64,000 nt of DNA from Bacteroidota bacterium (GTDB lineage: Bacteria; Bacteroidota; Ignavibacteria; Palsa-1295), in NCBI GenBank assembly GCA_030706745.1, contig JAUZNX010000007.1, positions 1 through 64,000 on the forward strand, in the 5' to 3' direction. Made by a program: the position numbers and the translations under genes. How positions within the stretch are numbered: position 1 is the first letter of the stretch; the number at the start of each line of letters is the position of its first letter. This document shows, piece after piece, positions 54,600-61,894 of this stretch. The notes beneath the pieces were generated by a model. The model saw nothing but the letters and a program-made list of their open reading frames with translations. It was not told the origin of the DNA and made no database searches.

Positions 54600-56038
54600 C
54601 CTATTTCCTCCTCCATCGTCGGCATGATTGGTGCCGACGAGCGTTTCGCTCGTGGCAATTCCACATTGACTCCTAAGCGCGCGAATCGGGCGCCACCCAA
54701 CGCACCCATAAAAATGGAATCCGTGTGGATGTTCATCGTAATATCGGCACCATAATTCTCTGTAATGAATCCTCGAAGATACTTAAGCACCGCCGGGTTA
54801 CGGGCGACACCCCCCGTAAAAGTAAACTCATTTCGGACGCCACCAGAACGCGCGATCAAGGACATCGCACGTTGCACAATCGCTTTATGCAGGCCACCTA
54901 AAATGTCCTCACGAGGAACACCCAGATTTTGCAGTTCACGAAGTTCGGCGCCCGCGAAGACGGTGCATGTTGAGCTGATTGTCGCGTCGCATGTTGCGCG
55001 AGTTGCTGTCTCCCCGAGCTCGCTAAGAGTGATTCCCAACTCGTCGGCGATATAGCCCAAATATCGCCCGCAACCCGCAGCGCAGCGGTCGTTCATTTGA
55101 AAGCTCGTGACGAACCCTTGATCGTCTACCTGGATGGCCTTCGTGTCCTGCCCGCCAATATCCAGAACGGTTCGCGTGTCCGGAAATGCGATGTGTGCAC
55201 CAAAGGCGTGACAGAGAATCTCGGAGCGAATGCACTCCTTCGGAAACGGAAGAAGCGCTCGACCATAGCCGGTACCAACCATGTTCGCAATCGCGATCTC
55301 TTGAGCGGCAATGCGATCGATGTGCCGCTTGATCGTTTCGGATACTTCGCGGACATTGCCCGCCAGCAGATTAAGCTCCTCGTCAAATGAGACGCCCGGT
55401 GGGAGAATGCGTTCGGCAAATCCCGCATATTTCTCCTTCAGGATGTCCATTGCTTCGTGGACCAGTGCGGCGAAATCCATAGGGAGGATTTCATTCTCGA
55501 CGGGCGTGATGCTCTTATCGAAGACCGTCATGAGCGGCTCGAATAGCATAGGATCCAGTTTGCCAACTCGATGATTGTACTGCTCGAAGAAGATGTCTCG
55601 GAAGAACTGGTTCTTTGAACCCAACTTACCGTGAAGGTACTCTTGCTTGATCGCAGGAATTGCGACTTCGAAATTGTTTCCGAGTGCCGCAAGGATCCGT
55701 GGCTGGCGATCGATCGGAAAATACGCGGTCGTCGTCGAGACCATCTGCCGATACAGCCGGTCGGCTCGGACGCGAAATTCCAAATACTGGAATGCATCTT
55801 CCAGATCGGCGACATAGCGCCTCAATTCCGGGTTGGCCTCTAATTCCGAGTGAAGAACTCGCTTCAGTAGCGAGAAGCGAGCGTTATAGACCGCCGCCAG
55901 TCGGGCGATTTCGGAGGCCACTTCGTAATTCGCTCGCGTATTTGTAATACCACGACCAATGATCTCATCATTCTGATTGATGATGACCGCCTTCGAAGTG
56001 GTCGAACCCAAGTCGATGCCAAGATAGTAGCTGCTCAT
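54596..56038 (-). CDS. bcrA: Benzoyl-CoA reductase ATPase subunit A
   Basis: The 480-residue ASKHA ATPase is larger than BcrD through an internal helical insertion (about 45-245). It has YYLGIDLGSTTSKAVI at the start, MVGTGYGRALLPFP, VLDIGGQDTKAI, cysteines in NDRCAAGCGRYL (C319) and SSTCTVFAGAE (C358), and FTGGVARNPAV. This matches BcrA/BadF. It partners with BcrD to transfer electrons to the BcrBC core. Overlaps of 4 nt with bcrB and bcrD show tight coupling. Confidence 0.94.
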   Translation of the reverse strand: MSSYYLGIDLGSTTSKAVIINQNDEIIGRGITNTRANYEVASEIARLAAVYNARFSLLKRVLHSELEANPELRRYVADLEDAFQYLEFRVRADRLYRQMVSTTTAYFPIDRQPRILAALGNNFEVAIPAIKQEYLHGKLGSKNQFFRDIFFEQYNHRVGKLDPMLFEPLMTVFDKSITPVENEILPMDFAALVHEAMDILKEKYAGFAERILPPGVSFDEELNLLAGNVREVSETIKRHIDRIAAQEIAIANMVGTGYGRALLPFPKECIRSEILCHAFGAHIAFPDTRTVLDIGGQDTKAIQVDDQGFVTSFQMNDRCAAGCGRYLGYIADELGITLSELGETATRATCDATISSTCTVFAGAELRELQNLGVPREDILGGLHKAIVQRAMSLIARSGGVRNEFTFTGGVARNPAVLKYLRGFITENYGADITMNIHTDSIFMGALGGARFARLGVNVELPRAKRSSAPIMPTMEEEIG

Positions 56039-57456
56039 AGCGCACCCTCCTGCTGAAGCACTGGTAGGATCATGCTACACTGCTCGCCGGACGAAGTCTG
56101 TTCGGGTTTACTAAACTGGTGCCGTCCACCGACTCGCTTTCGCTGGTCCATCATCTGGAAGAAGGAATCGAGACGATTCTTAATGTTCGCGTAAGAAAAG
56201 TAGCGCGGATCGACCAGATCAGACTCGATGAAAGATACTGGCACGCCGAGACGCTGTTCGAGTTCGCGCATGATCAGCAATTGCCCGGCGGAGAAGGAGT
56301 TACAGCTCTTGATCGAGTTGATCAGGAAACCGTCGGCTTTGTAGTCCTTGATGAATCCTTCGAGGAGGTTCACACGCTCCGGCAGGCTGATATTGGTATA
56401 ACACCCCATGCAATATCGTGCAAGGCTTTCCAGCGGGTTATCCGGATCGTGACGAAATCCATTATCGAAGAGCCCGCCGACTTTCGTATATGAAGACGCC
56501 ACAACTACCGCACCCATATCGTAGAACAGCTTCCAGAATTCGCGGAAGTGGGTCCAATTCGGGGGTCCTTCGACAACGAGCCGGAATCGCTCCTCTTCTA
56601 GTTCGCCTTCCGGTGTGACGGGAGTGCGACCTTCTCTGGCGCGCTCGGCTACTTCAAGATACAACTGATGGTAATATTCAACCGCGCTCTCGGCCCCGCG
56701 AAATCCGGCGTTGATCGGGCCGATATAGTAGACACCGGCAAAATATGCATCGATCGGTGACGGTACGATCTTCGTCAGATCGAAGATCTTTGAAATCCAA
56801 TCTTCACTTTCACTCGCAAGTCCGAGATGCCTCGAGAGTTTCTCGGGATTGAATTTCTTGCCGGAGACCATTTCCATCTTAGGGATGACGTCCTCCTCGA
56901 GCTGGCGTACCATATAGGTCACCATGTCCTCGGTTATGACACCATCCGCCGCATACGGCGTGTGGAGCATGGCCGTTGGCACGCCCGGATAGAGCTTCTG
57001 AAGATTCTCAAACCACTTCAGAAAAGTGAAGCAACCGGTATAGCTCAGAAGAAGCAGGTCAGGGGGTGGAAGCTTCTCGCCGGTCGGTCCGATGTTTCCA
57101 TTCAGGAACATGCCGACGTCACACTTCACATATGTGCAGACATCCTCTGAATATCCATATTTCTCTGCATCGCGAATCAGCGAACCCGATTTTTTGCGCA
57201 TGCCCCATTGCAGCGCATTGATTTCCGGATAGACCGGCAGCATATCGAATGCAAGGATCAACTCCGAAAGATTACCCGGCACGAACGTATAGACTACTTT
57301 GCGTCCGGTATCTTTTGCAGTGGTAAGATCGTGGAAAAGGTCGCCGAGCATTTGCTTCTGCAGCAGCATGCTCCGTTCCTTGATGACTTCCGAGGGCTTC
57401 GCTGCAGCTTTGGCAGCGCCTTTTAAGAATGGCGGAGGTGCGATTATTTTCGACAT
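56035..57456 (-). CDS. bcrB: Benzoyl-CoA reductase catalytic subunit B
   Basis: The 473-residue protein matches BcrB/BadE: TFVPGNLSELILAFDMLPVYPEINALQ in overlapping parts, EDVCTYVKCDVGMFLNG, SYTGCFTFLKWFENL, RYCMGCYTNI and SIKSCNSFSAGQ. These supply the cysteines for [4Fe-4S] binding. With BcrC it binds benzoyl-CoA and reduces it to cyclohexa-1,5-diene-1-carbonyl-CoA. The C-terminal tail (about 440-473) is Gln/Ser-rich and probably disordered. It begins 3 nt after bcrC. Confidence 0.94.
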   Translation of the reverse strand: MSKIIAPPPFLKGAAKAAAKPSEVIKERSMLLQKQMLGDLFHDLTTAKDTGRKVVYTFVPGNLSELILAFDMLPVYPEINALQWGMRKKSGSLIRDAEKYGYSEDVCTYVKCDVGMFLNGNIGPTGEKLPPPDLLLLSYTGCFTFLKWFENLQKLYPGVPTAMLHTPYAADGVITEDMVTYMVRQLEEDVIPKMEMVSGKKFNPEKLSRHLGLASESEDWISKIFDLTKIVPSPIDAYFAGVYYIGPINAGFRGAESAVEYYHQLYLEVAERAREGRTPVTPEGELEEERFRLVVEGPPNWTHFREFWKLFYDMGAVVVASSYTKVGGLFDNGFRHDPDNPLESLARYCMGCYTNISLPERVNLLEGFIKDYKADGFLINSIKSCNSFSAGQLLIMRELEQRLGVPVSFIESDLVDPRYFSYANIKNRLDSFFQMMDQRKRVGGRHQFSKPEQTSSGEQCSMILPVLQQEGAL

Positions 57457-57459
57457 AGA

Positions 57460-58725
57460 TTAAGCGATTGCAGTTAGATCTTCAATCACGGTCGGCAGCC
57501 ACATGTGGGAGTCAGGCTCCGAGCCGTCAGCACCGGAACCCCAGAGTTTGATCGAGTCCGAGAAAGCGCCAACTTCCTCCTTGATGACCTTGAATTGGCC
57601 CGTATTCTCACTATACTGAAATCCAATTGTCCGAACACCAGCGCGTTCGAGTCCAAGTTGAAGCTCAGGCCGATCGAGCAGGGCTGGATCGCAGAAGCTC
57701 GGTGCGGCGAAGATCACACCGTCCGCCTTTCGGCTTTTGACGAGACTCGCCAGACGTTCGACTTTTGTCCCGCTAGCTGGCGCAGCTTCATAGAGGGATG
57801 CGGAAAACGTCGAATGCTGGAGATACGCATCGACGATTGCCCCGAGTGGGTCGCTCGTATCCTCAGCAATATCACCTTCGATCCATCGCGAGCCCAGCAT
57901 GAAATCATCGTCTACAATGTAGCAACCAGCCAGTTCGATTGTTTTGATCAGCCCAACTGGAGGCTGCTCACAGAATGCCCCACTGATCACAACTCGGATG
58001 TTGTCCAGCGGACGTCCGCGATCATCCTGAAGGTATGCTTCAAGCTCATACAGAATATTATTGTGCTCCTCCACTGGCATGGCTAACCCACTCCGAAGTA
58101 CATTGTACCAGTCCACTGCGGATACCCGCCAGGGATACTCTTGCCGGATTGTAACAATGCGCTCGATGAGCGCCCGATTCTCATTATAAAGTCGAATAGA
58201 ATGATTTAGTCGTTCCACCCATACTTCGTTTTCGAAGGGTACTGTTGAACGGTGTGACAATATCCCTTCAACAGTAGTCTCGATTTCTCGCCGATAGTAA
58301 GCACCACCGACCGACGGAAGGAAATTTTGCGGCAGGTCAAGATATTTGACGAATACATCGGGCTTAAAGATTTGGAACATTCCCGACAAGTTTCGGATCA
58401 CGTCGCAAATCGATGGAAAGATGAATGCATCAAACTCGGCAAAAGCACCGCTCATCGCCAATTCCACGACGCCGCGTGGTAAATGACAGATATAAGACTG
58501 ATAGTATGCATCTCCTTTGATGATCTGCATCCGATCGCCAGTACCCATGATTCCGACTGGGAGTCCGCCCATCGCATGGATTACTTCTCGAGGGATGTAA
58601 ATCGGCAGATAGCCAGCGAGGAAACGCTCAGAACTTGCGCGTTTCCATGCTTTCGCATGTGAGAATTGTAGATCGAATGCGATGTGCTCGCATTCCGAGA
58701 TTAACTTCTCGAATGTTCGGTGCAT
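57460..58725 (-). CDS. bcrC: Benzoyl-CoA reductase catalytic subunit C
   Basis: The 421-residue protein matches BcrC/BadD: GYLPIYIPREVIHAMGGLPV, IMGTGDRMQIIKGDAYYQSY, ICHLPRGVVELAMSG, FPSICDVIRNLSGM and ISGAFCEQPP, with cysteines for the iron-sulfur cluster. It is the first gene of the operon. The start at 58725 was chosen because the conserved protein begins with MHRTFEKLISECEHIAFD. A longer in-frame start at 58968 would consume the intergenic region and adds residues without similarity. Upstream is a 9-bp inverted repeat that may be an operator. Confidence 0.93.
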   Translation of the reverse strand: MHRTFEKLISECEHIAFDLQFSHAKAWKRASSERFLAGYLPIYIPREVIHAMGGLPVGIMGTGDRMQIIKGDAYYQSYICHLPRGVVELAMSGAFAEFDAFIFPSICDVIRNLSGMFQIFKPDVFVKYLDLPQNFLPSVGGAYYRREIETTVEGILSHRSTVPFENEVWVERLNHSIRLYNENRALIERIVTIRQEYPWRVSAVDWYNVLRSGLAMPVEEHNNILYELEAYLQDDRGRPLDNIRVVISGAFCEQPPVGLIKTIELAGCYIVDDDFMLGSRWIEGDIAEDTSDPLGAIVDAYLQHSTFSASLYEAAPASGTKVERLASLVKSRKADGVIFAAPSFCDPALLDRPELQLGLERAGVRTIGFQYSENTGQFKVIKEEVGAFSDSIKLWGSGADGSEPDSHMWLPTVIEDLTAIA

Positions 58726-59057
58726 TATCGTGGAAGATACTCGCAGGTCTGCGCGAATTACGAACGTATGGGGCGCAGGACAAGGAATTGGAGCACAAGC
58801 ACTCTGCCACAGGCCATCTTCTCTATATAGGGAATGAGAAGATGCCGATTGCGCTCCATTTCGAAGGGAGAAGCATGACAAAGCTAACACTGTTCGTAAG
58901 ATTACTTTACAGAGTGCAATAAAGAAACTTAACTCTTGGGTGATAAGAGTAAGAAGAATTCTCGCCATTGACCAAATGCCAAAGCTAGAGCGGGCATCTC
59001 ATGGGGCATCCTCTCGGACTGTAAAGGCGGCACAATAGTGGAGCGATCAGCTTCAAT
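58726..59057. promoter_or_regulatory. Divergent control region of the bcr operon and the molybdenum genes
   Basis: These 332 bases separate bcrC (minus) from mocA-like (plus). CATCTTCTC (58815-58823) and GAGAAGATG (58836-58844) form a perfect 9-bp inverted repeat with a 12-nt spacer, 90 nt before the bcrC start. A smaller ACTCTT/AAGAGT dyad lies at 58932-58950. These are candidate operator or leader-hairpin sites. No regulator gene lies next to them. A TTGACC near 58968 could be part of a -35 element for the plus-strand genes. Confidence 0.5.
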
Positions 59058-59714
59058 ATGTCGGTACATGCATCTGAAGTTGTAATTCTCGCGGGTGGCG
59101 CCTCTTCGCGAATGGGTTCGGCGAAGGCACTTCTAGCCTATGCTGAAGGTGAGACGTTCCTCGATCATATTATAGCATCGTATCGCGCCGCGGGTGTGGA
59201 TCGCGCAATTGTCGTATGGTCTGAGTCTGCCAGCCGGGATCCGCGGGTGCTGCATGCAATAGCGCATCCACTGACCATCAGCCTCAAAACCCGACACGTG
59301 TTTCATGAGAATCCATCCGCCGATCGACTGGAATCCATTCGATTCGGATTGCGCAATTGGAATGGAGAGTCCAGTGTGTTCTTGCAGGATGTGGATCGTC
59401 CCTTTGTCAATCCATCGGTAATTGCTGCGCTCCTGAGCTGTGAAGAATGCACCGATTTTGCCGCGCCCGACGTATTCGGTCATGCCGGCCATCCACTTCT
59501 ACTTTCCGAGACAGTCAGCCATGCTGTTCTCGAAGCGCCCACGACGGGTATGGATTTCACGCTTCGAGATATTTTGCGACCCTTTCAACGCACTCTAGTG
59601 CGGGTCGGGTCGATGGAGGAAGCTTTCTTCCTTTCGATCAACATTAATACACCGGCGGAATACCGCGAGTACTTCCCTGTTCCTGAGTCCGTGAACGAAT
59701 TGGTCCCCGCGTGA
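59058..59714 (+). CDS. Molybdenum cofactor nucleotidyltransferase, MocA/MobA-like
   Basis: The 218-residue NTP-transferase has VVILAGGASSRMGSAKALL (8-26), the nucleotide-binding loop of MobA/MocA, and LQDVDRPFVNPSVI for the metal-binding aspartate. GHAGHPLLLS resembles the GHPV/I motif near the substrate site of MocA. MocA makes molybdopterin cytosine dinucleotide, the cofactor form of xanthine-dehydrogenase-family hydroxylases. Next to XdhC and the Hcr-like enzyme this is the likely role. It overlaps xdhC at GTGA. Confidence 0.82.
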   Translation: MSVHASEVVILAGGASSRMGSAKALLAYAEGETFLDHIIASYRAAGVDRAIVVWSESASRDPRVLHAIAHPLTISLKTRHVFHENPSADRLESIRFGLRNWNGESSVFLQDVDRPFVNPSVIAALLSCEECTDFAAPDVFGHAGHPLLLSETVSHAVLEAPTTGMDFTLRDILRPFQRTLVRVGSMEEAFFLSININTPAEYREYFPVPESVNELVPA

Positions 59715-60601
59715 CGAATACTATTCTTCACAGTATTATCCAGCTCCGTGAGCGGCGCGAACCGGGCGTGCTGTGCACGATAGTTAAAACCGAAGGTTCA
59801 ACTCCGTTGAAGGCTGGCGCGCAAATGTTGGTGCGAACAGATCGTTCGATCGTCGGAACAATCGGCGGCGGCGCACTGGAACATGCCGCGATCGATGATG
59901 CCGTACAGACAATAGCATGCGGTAGCAGCCAGCTGTTCCAGCATCACCTTACCCGCGATCACAATATGTGTTGCGGAGGTACGGTACATCTATACACACA
60001 ATTCCTGGACATCCCGGCTCAATGCGTCATCTTTGGCGCAGGACATGTGGGAAGCGCTCTTGCAGCGATTCTTGTACCCCTGGACTTTAATGTTCTGCTT
60101 GTCGATGGACGTCCTGGCATCATTGACCACGTGACGAAGGCTTCCAACTCACGAGGACAGGCTGAGAGCCTCCACCAAGGAATCACTTTCATCAATGAAG
60201 CTCCAGAAGTAGCCCTTTCATCATTGCTCTGGGACACGAATACCTATGCCGTCATCGCAACTCATAGTCATTCACTCGATCGCGAAGTTCTTCGGCTCGT
60301 GCTTCGTCAGCCATACAAGTACTGTGGGATGATTGGGAGCAAGCGCAAGGTGATCGTGAGCCGAAAGCTCTTCCTGGATCGTGGATGGGCAACCGAAGAG
60401 GAGCTAGATCGTGTCGACATGCCCATCGGCATAGACATCGCCGCCTGCAGCCCAGCAGAAATTGCTGTAAGCATCGCGGCTGGGATGGTTGCAATCAAAA
60501 ACCAGAGCAAACCAACACATACGAAGGACAAAATACCTATAACGAATGAGTTGCTCGACTATGAGCAAACTTCTGAAGGCTTGTGTGTTCTTCATTCATA
60601 A
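59711..60601 (+). CDS. xdhC: XdhC-family molybdenum-hydroxylase maturation factor
   Basis: The 296-residue protein has the XdhC N-terminal domain (GVLCTIVKTEGSTPLKAGAQML in overlapping parts, GTIGGGALEHAAI, NMCCGGTVHLY). A Rossmann-type C-terminal domain follows (VIFGAGHVGSALAAIL, VIATHSHSLDREVL, YCGMIGSKRK, GIDIAACSPAEIAVSI). XdhC binds the molybdenum cofactor and delivers its sulfurated form to xanthine-dehydrogenase-like enzymes. The start is a GTG at 59711 overlapping the previous stop. It belongs to the same transcript as the Hcr-like enzyme. Confidence 0.92.
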   Translation: MTNTILHSIIQLRERREPGVLCTIVKTEGSTPLKAGAQMLVRTDRSIVGTIGGGALEHAAIDDAVQTIACGSSQLFQHHLTRDHNMCCGGTVHLYTQFLDIPAQCVIFGAGHVGSALAAILVPLDFNVLLVDGRPGIIDHVTKASNSRGQAESLHQGITFINEAPEVALSSLLWDTNTYAVIATHSHSLDREVLRLVLRQPYKYCGMIGSKRKVIVSRKLFLDRGWATEEELDRVDMPIGIDIAACSPAEIAVSIAAGMVAIKNQSKPTHTKDKIPITNELLDYEQTSEGLCVLHS

Positions 60602-60645
60602 TTCGTAATTCATAATCTGCAATTTCAACTTCCCCGCTTCCAATA

Positions 60646-61158
60646 ATGATTTCCCCAGCATTGCAACAACTCTACGATGAGCATGAGACTATTCTCGTCG
60701 CGATCGACCGTCTCAAAAATGAACTCCGCGCCGACGATCCCGCGAGTCAGGCCGAACAACTTCGGACACTTCTTCTTTTTTTTCGCGAATATGCCGATGG
60801 CTACCATCATCAAAAGGAAGATGATATCTTGTTTCCAGCGTTAGCCGATGCAAATCCCGCGATTGAAATGCTGACTGGTAGTCTGGAGGATCATCATGCA
60901 CTTTTCCGCGAATCGCTCGCGGCTGCGGAAGCGGCCATCAATGCCAATGACTGGAAGACAACGTGTGCCACATTCGAAAAATATGCTTCGGATCTCATTG
61001 ATCATATCAGCGCGGAGAATGACGAACTATTCGTCGCTGCCGAAGATGTCCTGAGTGATAGCGACCGAGAACGAATCCATTTCCAATTCCTCGATACGGA
61101 TCGTGAACTCGGAATCGAACGAAAGAAACAATGGGAGGAGGAAATGTCACGTGGCTGA
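60646..61158 (+). CDS. Hemerythrin domain protein
   Basis: The 170-residue protein has the hemerythrin pattern of His and acidic ligands on four helices: LYDEHETI, YHHQKEDDILFPAL, LEDHHALFRESL and LIDHISAENDELF. It should bind a di-iron centre and O2 or NO in the cytoplasm. Placed between molybdenum-maturation genes and an SDR in an anaerobic aromatic locus, it may sense or scavenge oxygen to protect the Fe-S enzymes; that role is inferred. It overlaps the SDR gene by 8 nt. Confidence 0.9.
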   Translation: MISPALQQLYDEHETILVAIDRLKNELRADDPASQAEQLRTLLLFFREYADGYHHQKEDDILFPALADANPAIEMLTGSLEDHHALFRESLAAAEAAINANDWKTTCATFEKYASDLIDHISAENDELFVAAEDVLSDSDRERIHFQFLDTDRELGIERKKQWEEEMSRG

Positions 61159-61894
61159 CCATGCACGCATCGCAATCGTAACGGGTGGCGCCCAGGGAAT
61201 CGGTGAGGCGATCGCGCAACGGCTTGCATCACAAGGATGCTTTGTCATCATCGTCGATCTGGCTGCGGAACTCGGCGATGCTGCTGTGGAAGGCATTGGC
61301 CGCGACCGAACCACATTCCATCGCTGCGATATTTCCGACGCTGATGACGTGCGACAACTATTCGAGTGGGTTCGAGCAACATACGGTCACATCGACGTAC
61401 TAGTCAATAACGCCGGCGTCATCCGCGATCATATGATATGGAAAATGACACCCGAGGAATTTGACTTGGTCATTCGGGTGAACCTGCGCGGGACCTGGCT
61501 CATGTGCCGCCAAGCGGCTATGGTAATGAAGGAGCGCAAGACTGGGGCAATTATCAACATTTCATCCAGAGCCTGGCTTGGCAATTTAGGCCAGACCAAC
61601 TATTCTGCTTCGAAAGCCGGAATCGTCGGGCTAACACGATCACTCGCATTGGAACTTGGCCCGCACATGGTGCGAGTGAACGCGGTCGCTCCGGGATTGA
61701 TTGACACACCGCTCGCGCGCGCCCTGCCTCCAGAAGTTCAACAGAAACTCATTAACGCACAGCCAACCCGAAGTATGGGGCAACCCGAAGACGTAGCCGA
61801 GGTCGTTGCATTCCTTGCATCGGACGAGTGCCGGTTCATGACAGGACAAGTTCTATATGTTGACGGGGGCAAGAGTATTGGAGCTGGTATCTGA
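61151..61894 (+). CDS. Short-chain dehydrogenase/reductase, FabG-like
   Basis: The 247-residue classical SDR has TGGAQGIG (about 11-18), NNAG, a catalytic Ser in INISSRAWLG, and YSASK. The C-terminus ends in TGQVLYVDGGKSIGAGI as in FabG/BadH-type enzymes. The acidic residue after beta-2 (VDLAA) favours NAD. A role in ring-hydroxyl oxidation, for example a BadH-like 2-hydroxycyclohexanecarboxyl-CoA dehydrogenase, is possible but not decidable. The start is a GTG at 61151, since the ORF upstream of it only overlaps the hemerythrin gene. TGATG links it to the next gene. Confidence 0.85.
   Translation: MADHARIAIVTGGAQGIGEAIAQRLASQGCFVIIVDLAAELGDAAVEGIGRDRTTFHRCDISDADDVRQLFEWVRATYGHIDVLVNNAGVIRDHMIWKMTPEEFDLVIRVNLRGTWLMCRQAAMVMKERKTGAIINISSRAWLGNLGQTNYSASKAGIVGLTRSLALELGPHMVRVNAVAPGLIDTPLARALPPEVQQKLINAQPTRSMGQPEDVAEVVAFLASDECRFMTGQVLYVDGGKSIGAGI

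Noticed and set aside
58726-58968. N-terminal extension of bcrC
   Set aside because: No similarity to BcrC, and it would remove the whole divergent promoter region; the family start fits 58725.
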